Assembly: GCF_042646125.1 (NCBI RefSeq)
Contig: NZ_JBHRSW010000047.1
Location: forward strand, 62,001 to 126,000
Source of the DNA: Glaciecola flavus
GTDB lineage: Bacteria; Pseudomonadota; Gammaproteobacteria; Enterobacterales; Alteromonadaceae
Length of the DNA stretch: 64,000 nucleotides
Direction of reading: 5' to 3'
This document shows positions 36,804-46,478 of this stretch, piece after piece; within the stretch, counting starts at the first letter, position 1, and each line of letters starts with the position of its first letter. The position numbers and the translations under genes were made by a program. The notes beneath the pieces are model-generated. The model had not been told where the DNA came from and did not search any database. It worked only from the letters and a program-made list of their open reading frames with translations.

Positions 36804-37774
36804 TAACCACCAAGCATCGCCAAGTGACTGGTAGCGCCAGTAAATCTATCGTGCAATTCATGTGATAGTTTTTTAATACCCATAGCGTTTTTAAGCGCAT
36901 CTTTTGTACCCTTAACATCACCTGAAATAAGATGTTGACGCAGTGAGATGCCTTTTTCTGCGAACAGGCACAAATGCAGCTTGCCTAGAGCTGAAACGCG
37001 TAAGCGATTGCAAGTGCTGCAAAAGTCTTTTGAATAGGGCATGATAAGGCCTATGCTGCCTTTGTAATCGGGGTGTTCATACACTTTTGCCGGCCCTGCG
37101 AGTGTATCGCGTGACTTTTCTGTCCACCCTCTCGAAAAAAGTTGCGTTTGAATATATGCACCTGACAAGTGATTTTGCTCGAAGTACGCGGCGTTATCGC
37201 CCGTTTCCATCAATTCGATGAAACGAATAGAGATGTCTCGGTTTTTTACATACTTATAAAACGCGTCTAGTTGGGTAGGTGTATAATGCTTTAGTAACAC
37301 TGCATTCAACTTGACTTCTTTTAAGCCAAGCTCTACCGCTTTATCGATTCCCTCAAGAATACTTTGTAGTTGCTTGGAGCCGGTAATACTCTCGAAGGCA
37401 CGAGGATCTAAACTATCAATGCTTACATTTAAATGGCTTAAACCGGCGTCAAACCATTGCTGAATATCTCGTCGAAGCTTGTAGCCGTTGGTAGTTAGCG
37501 CAACGCGCTCGATGCCTTGTGTATTGGCACAGTATTCGATGATTTCGGGCAAGTCTTTTCTTAAACTTGGTTCGCCACCAGTGATGCGGATCTTTTTTGT
37601 GCCTAATTCTGCAAAGGCTTGAACCAAGGTTTTGATTTCAAGCATGGAGAGAAAATCTCGAGAGGAGCCACACTGGTAGCCATCGGGTAAACAATAGTCG
37701 CACCGAAAGTTACACACATCAGTAATGGACAAGCGCAAATACTCGAATTTACGCCCAAAATTATCGCTTAACAT
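36803..37774 (-). CDS. moaA: GTP 3',8-cyclase (radical SAM)
   Basis: MoaA opens molybdopterin synthesis by rearranging GTP. The 323-residue protein has the radical-SAM cluster CNFRCDYC near residues 21-28, GGEPSLRKDL, a second C-terminal cluster within CSTCNRLRVSALGKLHLC, and the conserved C-terminal Gly-Gly (AMLGG). It heads the moaA-mobA-moaB-moaC-moaD-moaE operon. The upstream gap contains repeat element B; I see no clear Moco riboswitch. Confidence 0.96.
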   Translation of the reverse strand: MLSDNFGRKFEYLRLSITDVCNFRCDYCLPDGYQCGSSRDFLSMLEIKTLVQAFAELGTKKIRITGGEPSLRKDLPEIIEYCANTQGIERVALTTNGYKLRRDIQQWFDAGLSHLNVSIDSLDPRAFESITGSKQLQSILEGIDKAVELGLKEVKLNAVLLKHYTPTQLDAFYKYVKNRDISIRFIELMETGDNAAYFEQNHLSGAYIQTQLFSRGWTEKSRDTLAGPAKVYEHPDYKGSIGLIMPYSKDFCSTCNRLRVSALGKLHLCLFAEKGISLRQHLISGDVKGTKDALKNAMGIKKLSHELHDRFTGATSHLAMLGG

Positions 37775-38100
37775 CTAATCTCCATAAACCACCCCACGTT
37801 TCAATATTAATGAAAATCAATGTTAAAACAACACCGCGAAAACTAAGGTTATTTGAAACATAAAGCAGACTTCGCATTGGAGCCACTATTCGATACAAAA
37901 TTTGTTTTTCAAGGATGAAAAACCAAAGCGTATATGGAAATACTTGCCGCGATTTTGTATTGAATAGTGGCTCCAATGCGATGCCTACTCGATGCTCGAC
38001 TGCCAAAGTCAAAAAGCGCAAAGATGTTACCACATTCGAGCATTATCAGCATCATCGGCAAGCTAACTTATCCTGAGCCGAATTAACTAACTTGAAAACC
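37775..38100. other. 326-nt gap before moaA
   Basis: The main content is repeat element B (37872-37981). A 90-codon open frame on the minus strand at 37761-38033 is built from that element and is not called as a gene. The remaining DNA must hold the moaA promoter, which I cannot place. Confidence 0.5.
37872..37981 (+). repeat. Variable-arm/conserved-core palindromic element, copy B
   Basis: Arms of 30 nt (37872-37901 and 37952-37981) pair completely except for one G-T pair and enclose a 50-nt core containing CCAAAGCGTATATGGAAATA. The core aligns with copies A and C at most positions; the arms (from TCGCATTGGAGCC) do not. Within the core GTAT and ATAC, 6 nt apart, form a small inner stem present in all three copies. 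It sits between the end of the DUF1501 gene and moaA, both minus strand. Confidence 0.87.
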
Positions 38101-39507
38101 TCAAATAAAATTAAGCATGCCAGTTGGGAAGTTCTGCAAATTGGGAAATGTCTTTTCGATTTCGTCGGCACTCAAGCCAAACCAGCGTCCCAAAGGTGCG
38201 GCAAATTGTTCAATCGAGGTACTTGGAATTAAACGACCGTTCCCCGCATCCTGCTCATGTTCAAAGGTTGGGGGAGGAATTTCACCAAATATTTGCTGCC
38301 CAATTACCGCGTCACCAATCACAAAATGATGGCCTCCCCAGCCGTGATCCGTGCCATCTCCATTGACTGTCAGCGTTCTGCCAAAATCTGAGGCAGTGAA
38401 CAAAGTCACTTGAGAGCCTAGCCCCATTTCTTGTATAGACCGGTAGAAAGCATCGATGCTTTCGTCCACTTGATTTAGCAATGAAGGCAAGCTTGTTGCT
38501 TGGTCAGAATGCGTATCAAAATTGCCAATACCAACAAAAAATACCTGCCGTTTGACCTCCAGTTGGTCGCGTATGGCGATACTTTCGGCAATTACCCTGA
38601 GTTGCTGCCCCAATGGAGAAGTGGGGAAGGGAGTGATGAGGCCGTCTGCATTGAGTTTTGAGCGATTATACTGCTCGTTGGTGAGCAAAGAGTTTTGCAT
38701 TAAGCGCAAAACATCTTGTCTGATTAAATGTTCACTGCTGCCAACTTCCCCTGCGAAGTGTTGGCGTAAGCTATTATATAAGCCCTGCCCAACGTTGTCT
38801 TGCGCGTTGGCAAATTGTTGTAGCAGTTGATTGCTAGCGGCACCTTGTGTGCTGATTTGATAAGGTTGGGCTCGTTTTCCGGTCAAAAACAAGGCGTCCG
38901 CGCTACTACTTATAGTTGAAAAATCAACACTTTGGCTTGGGTTTCTCGTGATGGCTGCGTCGGCAAACAAACCACCCCAACCAAATTGCGCACCCTCGGG
39001 GGCGCTTGCTTGCCAAACAGACTGCTGATCATTGTGTGAGAATAAACGCGGCGGCAATAATACACTACTTTCCATAAAGCTCTGACGGTTTGTTGGCGCA
39101 ATAAGTGGCCCTACATTCCCGATAATCGCCGCGCTACCTGTATCAAAAAGTTGTTTGATTCTGCCGAGTTCCGGTGGCAGCGCAAAGCGTCTCTCGCCAA
39201 ACGAAGCTTGGTTAATCGGGTTGAGTGGTAATAAATTTTCCCGCGCGCGCTGAGTGCCTTGAGCTGTCAAAAGGCTTTGTCTTATAGAAGCATATTGCTG
39301 CCAACTTGCTTGATCATATGGTAATACAACCTCGTGATTGTCTATACCACCAAATAAAAATACGCAGACTAGGGCTTTATAGTCGTCATTCGTTTGGGCA
39401 TGTGCGCTAAATGAGCGCAAAGATTGTGACACAGCACCCAGACTAGCAATTGATAGTGCGCTGGCACTGGTGGCCTTTATAAAATCACGTCGATTTAATT
39501 TCCGCAT
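38101..39507 (-). CDS. DUF1501 protein with Tat signal
   Basis: A 468-residue exported protein of the DUF1501 family, distantly sulfatase/alkaline-phosphatase-like. The N terminus NRRDFIKATSASALSIASLG is a twin-arginine signal. Family landmarks are VFLFGGIDNHEVVLPYD, NVGPLIAPTNR, FDTHSDQ and TLFTASDFGRT followed by GTDHGWGGHHFVIG. The gene starts 8 nt after its DUF1800 partner; the two families almost always occur as such a pair, and their joint function is unknown. Confidence 0.9.
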   Translation of the reverse strand: MRKLNRRDFIKATSASALSIASLGAVSQSLRSFSAHAQTNDDYKALVCVFLFGGIDNHEVVLPYDQASWQQYASIRQSLLTAQGTQRARENLLPLNPINQASFGERRFALPPELGRIKQLFDTGSAAIIGNVGPLIAPTNRQSFMESSVLLPPRLFSHNDQQSVWQASAPEGAQFGWGGLFADAAITRNPSQSVDFSTISSSADALFLTGKRAQPYQISTQGAASNQLLQQFANAQDNVGQGLYNSLRQHFAGEVGSSEHLIRQDVLRLMQNSLLTNEQYNRSKLNADGLITPFPTSPLGQQLRVIAESIAIRDQLEVKRQVFFVGIGNFDTHSDQATSLPSLLNQVDESIDAFYRSIQEMGLGSQVTLFTASDFGRTLTVNGDGTDHGWGGHHFVIGDAVIGQQIFGEIPPPTFEHEQDAGNGRLIPSTSIEQFAAPLGRWFGLSADEIEKTFPNLQNFPTGMLNFI

Positions 39508-39515
39508 AATTTGTC

Positions 39516-41354
39516 CTATGTTTGCACTATGTAGTCGGGTGAGGTCAAGGTCATAATGATTGCAAACATGACTCTAAGTTCTGCGCCATCATTCTCAATA
39601 GGAAGCAAAGATACAGTATCGATGATATGTTGTTTGGTTTCGGCTGACATTTGATTATTCGTAAGTACCAGATCTAATCGTTCTAACAAGGCAGGTAAAT
39701 CCTCAGCGAGTGCTATTTCGTCAGTGTAGTCGGCAACAAAGCTGTCTAGCGCATTTCGCGCATCTAGGTCAACTTGGTCTTGGTCGTATTCTTGTTGTAT
39801 TTCAGCCAATTCGTCGTCATCCAAATCTGCGTGCCCACCTGTGACGAACCAAGCCATAAAGTTACTAAAGCCTGGGATGGTTGAGGCGTTCATTATCTGC
39901 AACTCCGGCACCGTTAATGCTTGGTCGCCGGTAATACTATTTGGTGCAATGTAGCCAGGTCGATAAAAGTTGAATACAGAGCGAGGCCGAATTGGATGTT
40001 GCCCCAGTGCTCCCGATCCACTGGTGTACCACAAGGGGATGGTAAATTCAGGTGTTACATTTTCGACCTTAAACGCCCTTGCCCAATGAGCAAAGCGGAT
40101 AACTGGCTCTCGTATTTTTCCAAAGCTATTGGCTGTAGCTGTTGGTAAGTTTTCATCGCGTGCATTGGGATCAAACAAAATTGCGGCGATAGTGGCTTTT
40201 AAATCGCCCTTGCGTCGTTCGCCCACTGTACGACCATCGGGTAAGGTAAACTGACCTTGCTCAAATGCCCTTGCCACGCGCTCGACATATTCTGGTTGTG
40301 GGTGGCTAGTGGTAAAGCGTTGGATCAATTGGCGGCTAATAAAAGGTGCGACGCTCGCTTGCGACATAATGTGATCCAAGGCCATATCAATACTGCGAGT
40401 GACATCTGTATTAGGCGGAATATTCAGGCCTAAGAAAGATTTTTCTGATGTCGAATGGTTTTCTGGGTATGTTGCCAAGGGGATACTATACAACTTAGCT
40501 CGTTGAGTAAAAAAGTCGTCTTGTCTATTTGCGCGAGCAAAATCAAGGTGTAAACCGGTAAATACTTTCGCTAGGCCTGTAATATCCTCATTGTCGTATA
40601 ATTCAATGACTTGATTGTCACTGTTAGTCGCTAGGGTACCGTCCATTTCTAAGGCTAAAAGTCCAATGCTAAAAAGCTGGAGCAATTCACGCGCGTAGTT
40701 TTCGTCCGGCACACGTCCAGTGGTAGGGTCCCCTTTTTCGTTTCCTAAGTAAGTGAGGTAATTTGCCATTGCAGGGGAATAGCTAATGGCTTCAAGGAGA
40801 TCGCGGTAGTTACCAAAAGCATGCTCATTCAGGATGTCTAAGTAGTAACCGACGGCTTCTGGTACATCGTGTAACACATCGCCGCCATTGCTCGACACCA
40901 CGAGTAGTTGTGATAAGGCAAATACCATACGTTGACGTAGTTGATCCTCACCTTCTATCGCACTTTTCCAAAAGGTAAATGTAGTGGTGGCGGATGAAAA
41001 GCGGTTTTGTTCGTTGTTTGCTACGCGCGTTTTGTAATCGGCGATTCTCGGCAAGTGAGGTTCGATGGGCAGCTCAAATTGCCTGATTATCCAATCGGAG
41101 GCAGAGCTGTCTGTCAACTCAATAATTTCTTCATACTTTGGGCCAAAGCTTGCCTGACTCAAAAAGCGCGCCGTTTTTGTCGTGCTTGAAAATGTCGTAT
41201 CGACAATTGGCTCAGGTGCGGGCGGCGCAGGTGGCGGGCTAACCGGTGGCGTTGGAGCATCACTCCCACCGCCCCCACAGGCGAGCAAGGTAAAAATTAA
41301 ACCGAGTAACCCTAAAAGTCGCAGCGCAGGTTTACTTTTATTTAGCTGATGCAT
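39516..41354 (-). CDS. DUF1800 lipoprotein
   Basis: A 612-residue protein of the DUF1800 family. The signal ends in lipobox LLAC followed by GGGGSD and a Pro-rich linker. The DUF1800 domain begins at about residue 55 (ARFLSQASFGPKYEEI, followed by RQRMVFALSQLLVVS) and includes NYARELLQLFSIGL and a C-terminal RSVFNFYRPGY. I prefer ATG 41354 because it leaves a compact signal peptide; ATGs at 41363 and 41375 are possible. It is co-transcribed with the DUF1501 gene. Confidence 0.87.
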   Translation of the reverse strand: MHQLNKSKPALRLLGLLGLIFTLLACGGGGSDAPTPPVSPPPAPPAPEPIVDTTFSSTTKTARFLSQASFGPKYEEIIELTDSSASDWIIRQFELPIEPHLPRIADYKTRVANNEQNRFSSATTTFTFWKSAIEGEDQLRQRMVFALSQLLVVSSNGGDVLHDVPEAVGYYLDILNEHAFGNYRDLLEAISYSPAMANYLTYLGNEKGDPTTGRVPDENYARELLQLFSIGLLALEMDGTLATNSDNQVIELYDNEDITGLAKVFTGLHLDFARANRQDDFFTQRAKLYSIPLATYPENHSTSEKSFLGLNIPPNTDVTRSIDMALDHIMSQASVAPFISRQLIQRFTTSHPQPEYVERVARAFEQGQFTLPDGRTVGERRKGDLKATIAAILFDPNARDENLPTATANSFGKIREPVIRFAHWARAFKVENVTPEFTIPLWYTSGSGALGQHPIRPRSVFNFYRPGYIAPNSITGDQALTVPELQIMNASTIPGFSNFMAWFVTGGHADLDDDELAEIQQEYDQDQVDLDARNALDSFVADYTDEIALAEDLPALLERLDLVLTNNQMSAETKQHIIDTVSLLPIENDGAELRVMFAIIMTLTSPDYIVQT

Positions 41355-41375
41355 CTGAGTCATTTCCAGAAACAT

Positions 41376-41629
41376 TTTAACAATGTCTCATTTAGGACAA
41401 GTAAATTTACAATAGATTTCATTTTTTGTTGATGATGTTGTGCACGGTCAATATTGTGAACTTCAATGCATTAAACGTACCAAATATTTTGAAATATTTT
41501 CTTAACTAAATAGTCATTTATTTGAAAAAAATACGTAAAAAATCATTCATTTAAACGTCACCGAAAATTCATCCTCCTTCTCTAATGTGTGCGCCAAATA
41601 TTTGAGTACGCTTCTTAGGGAACAATAAC
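41376..41629. promoter_or_regulatory. Divergent AT-rich promoter region
   Basis: This gap separates the DUF1800 gene (minus) from the TonB receptor gene (plus) and is very AT-rich with many A and T runs. It must hold two promoters. I see no convincing Fur box or other operator. Confidence 0.35.
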
Positions 41630-43945
41630 ATGAATAGTAAAAAAACGTATTTGGCTTTAGTTGTCGCCACGGTGTTTTCTCAGCACGCTTATGCAGAATC
41701 GAGTGAGGCAGGTGAAGCAGAAGTTGAACAAATCTCAGTTGTTGGCAAAAGCACAACATTCGCAAACAGTGCTGCTAACCAGTCAATGATTGATCAGCAG
41801 TCTAATATTTCTAGCGTGTTGGCGGTTATTGATAACCTACCTGGTGTATTAATTAACGAAGGTGATACATTTGGTGCGGATGATTGGTCAACATCCATAT
41901 CAATTCGCGGATTCCAAGTGGACTTGAGCCAACAACAAATAGGTATCACTATTGATGGTATCGCTAATGGGAATTCAAACTATGGCGGTGGCGCAAAGGC
42001 CAATCGCTATATTGATACTGAAAATCTAGGTTCAGTCGAAGTAGCGCAAGGTACAGCGGATATATCTTCTCGTTCCAATGAGGCACTTGGCGGCACGATT
42101 GATTTCACTACCTATGATCCATCTGATACAGAGCAAGTCTTAACCAGCTTAAGCATTGGTGATTTTGGTGCGCAAAAGTATTTTGTCAGGTATGAAACGG
42201 GTGAAATTTTCAAAGATACTTACGCTTGGGTCAGTGTGTCGTCCCGTGAAAGTACGGATTGGATGGACGGGGTAGCTGAAAATCAGGGTGATCATTTAGC
42301 AGCAAAACTGATATCTATGACAGACAGTGGTGAAATTACGGCATACTTGTCATATGACGATGTGCACGAAGATAACTATCAAAGGATCTACGGGCTAGAA
42401 CAATATGCACAAAATCCTGAATGGGATCAGCTAACCAGTGACTGGTCAGGTATTCCTTATGTCGATCAGGCTTATCGTCGCGGCTGGTCTACCTTACGAG
42501 AGAATTTATTTGGCTATTTACAAGGTGAGTGGGACTTAGAATCACTCAGTGTCAAAGCCAATGTTTATTTCCACCAAAATGAAGGGCGAGGAGATTGGGT
42601 ACCGCCATATATCGTGGATGTGGTAGACGATGGAGCAGCCGGTCATTCAGAGCTTATTGGTGGCAATGTTGTCAACGGTGGCGCGCCACTCGGACAAATT
42701 TATTTTGTTGATGCAAATGGCAATGCTTTAGGCCCTCTTGAAGCTTGTGAAAGCTCTTTAACCTTCCCCTACGGCGGTGGCGGTCCACAGTTTGATCCAG
42801 CATGTCATGAAGACAATGCGATACCTGTTGGCTCATACAGGCATACGCACTACCAAAAAGATCGCTATGGCTTTAACGCCGACTTTATTTGGGAAACGCA
42901 GATCGGTGAGTTTAATAACACACTTCGTGGCGGCTTTTGGTATGAGGATTACAATCGCGAAGAATTCCGCGACTGGCATAAAATCATCGATTCAACGTCG
43001 TCTTTCCGTTTTGACCATCGACCTTACTGGGTACAGTATGACCGCGAGTTTCCTGTAGAAACTATCATGTACTACCTGCAAAACGAAATTGACTTTGACT
43101 TTGCTAAAGTGTCGTTCGGCCTTAAGCAATTCAACGTGGATGTAAAGAAGAACGACAATTTCAATGCCGCTAACAACTTGTCTGTTTCATCTGACTCTGA
43201 CGCTTTGTTGTCCTTGGGTATCGTTGCGCCGATTTCGGATAGCATAGAAGTATTCGCTGGCTATCAAGAAAACTTTGCCGCTATCAAAGATGCGGTACTT
43301 GAGCGTGATGATGCAGATGTCAGCTTAGTTGAGCCTGAGACAGCAGAGAACATTGATTTAGGTTTGCGCTATGTGGGTGATAACTTAAACGCTAGCCTGA
43401 CTTACTACAGCATCGAATTTGACAACCGCATTCGTTTTGTAAGCAATGAAACCGTTGATGGCATTGACTTTTTAGAGTCGGCTGCAGGTGGATTCATCAA
43501 TGACGGTGGTGTGGAGTCGACAGGTATCGAAGCGTCGTTAAACTACCGAATTACTGATAACTGGTCTTTCTACACCTCATTTACTTTGAACGATTCGGAA
43601 TATACAGATGCTGAAATTGCAGGTAACACCGTGCTTGGCTCAGCAGAAGAGCTGTATGTTTTTAGCTTTGACTGGGCAAAAGAAGACTACTTTGCTGGCT
43701 TGAGCACGAAATACGTTGGCGACCGTTTCTTGAACCAAGAGAATACTGTAGAAATCGACGGTTACACGCTGAGCGATTTATACATCGGTGCTAACGTGGA
43801 TTTGTCTGAAGGTATGAAAAACATCAATGTTCGCCTTACTGTCAACAACTTGTTCGATGAAAACTATCTCGGCACTGTTGCCTCAAATGCTGCTTGGTTG
43901 GGTGCACCAAGAACGGCTGTTATCAATATTCAAATGGCATTTTAG
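41630..43945 (+). CDS. TonB-dependent outer-membrane receptor
   Basis: A 771-residue receptor with signal peptide (cleavage after AYA, about residue 22), a TonB-box-like segment (EQISVVG), a plug domain (about 45-165, with GTIDFTTYDP at its end) and a 22-strand barrel ending in aromatic INIQMAF. The plug motif SIRGFQVDLSQQQIGITIDG and the C-terminal NVRLTVNNLFDENYLGTV are typical of this family. The ligand is unknown. A hairpin and then a PhoD-like phosphatase gene follow, which could point to phosphorylated substrates, but that is only a context guess. Confidence 0.92.
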   Translation: MNSKKTYLALVVATVFSQHAYAESSEAGEAEVEQISVVGKSTTFANSAANQSMIDQQSNISSVLAVIDNLPGVLINEGDTFGADDWSTSISIRGFQVDLSQQQIGITIDGIANGNSNYGGGAKANRYIDTENLGSVEVAQGTADISSRSNEALGGTIDFTTYDPSDTEQVLTSLSIGDFGAQKYFVRYETGEIFKDTYAWVSVSSRESTDWMDGVAENQGDHLAAKLISMTDSGEITAYLSYDDVHEDNYQRIYGLEQYAQNPEWDQLTSDWSGIPYVDQAYRRGWSTLRENLFGYLQGEWDLESLSVKANVYFHQNEGRGDWVPPYIVDVVDDGAAGHSELIGGNVVNGGAPLGQIYFVDANGNALGPLEACESSLTFPYGGGGPQFDPACHEDNAIPVGSYRHTHYQKDRYGFNADFIWETQIGEFNNTLRGGFWYEDYNREEFRDWHKIIDSTSSFRFDHRPYWVQYDREFPVETIMYYLQNEIDFDFAKVSFGLKQFNVDVKKNDNFNAANNLSVSSDSDALLSLGIVAPISDSIEVFAGYQENFAAIKDAVLERDDADVSLVEPETAENIDLGLRYVGDNLNASLTYYSIEFDNRIRFVSNETVDGIDFLESAAGGFINDGGVESTGIEASLNYRITDNWSFYTSFTLNDSEYTDAEIAGNTVLGSAEELYVFSFDWAKEDYFAGLSTKYVGDRFLNQENTVEIDGYTLSDLYIGANVDLSEGMKNINVRLTVNNLFDENYLGTVASNAAWLGAPRTAVINIQMAF

Positions 43946-43959
43946 TTTGAAACTTACTT

Positions 43960-43987
43960 CCCTCAACGAGTTAGACGGCGTTGAGGG
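43960..43987 (+). terminator. Hairpin between TonB receptor and PhoD-like genes
   Basis: A 9-bp perfect stem CCCTCAACG (43960-43968) / CGTTGAGGG (43979-43987) with a 10-nt loop begins 15 nt after the receptor stop. No T-run follows, so it may be an attenuator or mRNA stabiliser rather than a full terminator. Its position supports starting the next gene downstream at 44029. Confidence 0.5.
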
Positions 43988-44028
43988 GAGTCGACACCTA
44001 TCACTTCGAATTTAGGGAACTTGCAAGC

Positions 44029-45084
44029 GTGAAAACGACAACCTTGTTAGCATTTATTACGGTACTAGCCAATGCATATATTTTGCTTGCGGGCGCAGCG
44101 TTGGCTGAGGAGCGAACACTGATCGCATTTGGTAGTTGCTCACATCAAGATAAACCATTGGATATCTTAGGGACGATTGCGAAAGAGCGTCCTCATGCCA
44201 TGCTTTTCTTGGGTGACAATATTTATGGCGACACTGAAGACTTTGATGAGCTTGTTCAAAAGTATCGAAAACTGGGCAATAATCCAAATTTTCAAGATTT
44301 AAAGCAAGTAACTCCCTTACATGCGATATGGGATGACCATGATTTTGGTTTGAATGATGGCGGCAAAGACTTTGCCTTTAAATCCCAAGCGAAAACAGCA
44401 TTTTTAGATTTTTGGCAGGTGCCGGATAGCGACCCACGCCACAAGCAGGAAGATGGCATATATCACAGTAAATGGTTAAGAGCTAAAAATGGCCGAGCGG
44501 TTCATGTTATTTTCCCTGACCTGCGATGGAATAGAGAGAACATTGAAAGTGTAGGTCGAGCGGGTTATTTTGAAGAGCGTGAACCAAAAAACATGGGACC
44601 ATATAATCCAGATCTTAGTGAAAAGCGAACCATGCTTGGTGAGCAACAATGGACGTGGCTTGAAGCAGAGTTAGCCAAGCCCGCTGACATAAAAATATTG
44701 GCCTCTAGTTTACAGATCCTAGCTGATTTTACTGGCTGGGAAGCATGGAATAATTTTCCCTACGATTTTAATCGACTGACCCGAAACATTGAAAACAAAA
44801 ATGTCAACCACCTACTGTTGATAAGTGGAGATACGCACTGGGCGGAAATCTCTAAGCAAACATTGTCCAGCGGCCATGAACTCTGGGAAGTGACCTCTTC
44901 AGGTTTAAGTGAAGAATGGAAAGCCATCAGTCCCAACAAGCACCGAGTGAGTGAACCCTATTATAAAAACAACTATGGCGTTATCGATATCGTGTGGAAG
45001 GAAACTAGCGCAGAAGTTGTGTTTGGTTTTAAGGACAGTGACGGTAAATTTGTCGCCAAAACTCAATTGAGCATCGATTTGTAG
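44029..45084 (+). CDS. PhoD-like metallophosphatase, exported
   Basis: A 351-residue phosphatase of the alkaline phosphatase D/purple acid phosphatase-like group. A Sec signal peptide (about 1-26) precedes metal-site motifs FGSCSHQ, FLGDNIYGD, IWDDHDFGLND and SGDTHWAE. GTG 44029 is chosen because AGGGA lies about 10 nt before it and a signal peptide follows at once; a frame from 43981 starts inside the hairpin. Likely substrates are phosphoesters or phosphodiesters in the periplasm. It probably shares a transcript with the TonB receptor. Confidence 0.88.
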   Translation: MKTTTLLAFITVLANAYILLAGAALAEERTLIAFGSCSHQDKPLDILGTIAKERPHAMLFLGDNIYGDTEDFDELVQKYRKLGNNPNFQDLKQVTPLHAIWDDHDFGLNDGGKDFAFKSQAKTAFLDFWQVPDSDPRHKQEDGIYHSKWLRAKNGRAVHVIFPDLRWNRENIESVGRAGYFEEREPKNMGPYNPDLSEKRTMLGEQQWTWLEAELAKPADIKILASSLQILADFTGWEAWNNFPYDFNRLTRNIENKNVNHLLLISGDTHWAEISKQTLSSGHELWEVTSSGLSEEWKAISPNKHRVSEPYYKNNYGVIDIVWKETSAEVVFGFKDSDGKFVAKTQLSIDL

Positions 45085-45259
45085 TGATATTTTTGGGGGA
45101 TGGGCGAGACGGTTGAAATGCCTCTATTCACATCTTTTGTTTAATTCGCCGACATCCCCGTATATAGCCGCTTGTGCATGTATTTAAAAGCATTCAAAAC
45201 ATGACGTCATGCTACAGCGCTCAATGTACTAGCCAAAGACTAGGAATGGATTTACAGAT

Positions 45260-46207
45260 TCAATGCGGATAAATGGTACCATTGCGAACAATGATTTCGA
45301 GCCAGTTTTCAGATGTATTTAAAGCCATATCTAGTTCTTTAGGCGTCAATTTGTCATGGAGTTTTTGATTTAACCAAGAGTGTTGACTATATAATTCGCT
45401 ATCCTCAGTTATTTCAAGAATTAAGTGATTCATGGCGTAAGCTTTCACTAGGCCATTGCTGCCGTATTTTTGAGAGCTATACATACGAGAAAGACGCTTT
45501 AGCGCTCTAACACTTCCGTTTTTTGCGGCCTCCTCAAGGAAACTAAGTTTTTTCTGCTCAAAATCATCCCGAATACGAATAAATTCTTCCCTTTCGAGTT
45601 TATCGAACCCCTGCGAGGCCATAAAAAATTCTGGACTCATTTTTCCCAATTCTTCTTGCGCTTGGACATAGCCGTTCTTAGCAGGTTGTAAAAGATAGTG
45701 ATGAAATTCATGCGTCGATGACGCTTCAATTCCTAAACAATACTCATATTTGTCTTGAATACTTTGCATGGCGAGCTCAGCATCCGAGTATTGAGATGCC
45801 TCAGTTAATTTGGAGTCAAGAGAATCTTCATCAAAAGCTGCGCTGTAACAATACCTTAAATTCATCGAGAGAATGAAGCTTGCTTCGTTATCCCCATTGT
45901 CTGCCTTAGATTGCAACAGTGAAAAATGAGCCAGTAATCCATCGTCAAAATACCAATCAACTCTCTTAATCTGCTTGAACAGAAATGAGATCGCGTCGGT
46001 TTTATCGGGGTATGAACTCAATGGAGAAATGGATTGAGATTCGATGTTTTCTTTTGATTTAGTTTTCGTCTTTACTAAATCAGTATTGCTACTAATTTTC
46101 GTCGATTCGACAGCTGATGGGGAATCATTCTGAAAATAAATTAATGTACCTACAATACACGCGATGCAAATAAAGACAAGCTGATGTACTTTTGTTTTCA
46201 GTTTCAT
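45260..46207 (-). CDS. Membrane-anchored protein with Sel1-like segments, unknown function
   Basis: A 315-residue protein not assigned to a known gene. One N-terminal helix (about 8-27) anchors a soluble, probably periplasmic domain. Two segments, PAKNGYVQAQEELGKM and AAKNGSVRALKRLSRMY, look like divergent Sel1/TPR-type repeats. ATG 46207 has GAGGA about 9 nt upstream and is preferred over ATG 46222. The gene is alone on the minus strand and its base composition is AT-rich. Confidence 0.65.
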   Translation of the reverse strand: MKLKTKVHQLVFICIACIVGTLIYFQNDSPSAVESTKISSNTDLVKTKTKSKENIESQSISPLSSYPDKTDAISFLFKQIKRVDWYFDDGLLAHFSLLQSKADNGDNEASFILSMNLRYCYSAAFDEDSLDSKLTEASQYSDAELAMQSIQDKYEYCLGIEASSTHEFHHYLLQPAKNGYVQAQEELGKMSPEFFMASQGFDKLEREEFIRIRDDFEQKKLSFLEEAAKNGSVRALKRLSRMYSSQKYGSNGLVKAYAMNHLILEITEDSELYSQHSWLNQKLHDKLTPKELDMALNTSENWLEIIVRNGTIYPH

Positions 46208-46478
46208 GGATTGAATCCTCATCCCTGTCTGTCCTTAGCTGAGCACATTTCTAACTATGAAATTCAATGGCATTTGTAACAGTATGGTGCATTGAACAGT
46301 CTTGCAACGCAAATATATGTATAGATACCAATATAATTGAACCACAAACATCCTCAAAAGTAATTTAAGCTTTTTAATCAAAAAAAACGTATCATGTGCA
46401 CATATTATCTATTCAACTCATACATCGCTCAAATCTGTTTTTTCGAGCGATTCGCGAAGTAATTATTCGACGTAAATA
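46208..46478. other. Divergent AT-rich spacer
   Basis: This 271-nt gap separates two divergent genes. I see AT-rich DNA and an imperfect TCGCTC/GAGCGA inverted repeat around 46429-46450, but no confident promoter. Confidence 0.3.

Noticed and set aside
37761..38033. 90-codon minus-strand frame upstream of moaA
   Set aside because: Its sequence is largely repeat copy B and its arms, overlapping the moaA start; no ribosome binding site or family.
45200..45211. 12-bp palindrome CATGACGTCATG between phosphatase and unknown gene
   Set aside because: Short palindromes of this size occur by chance and nothing else supports a regulatory site.
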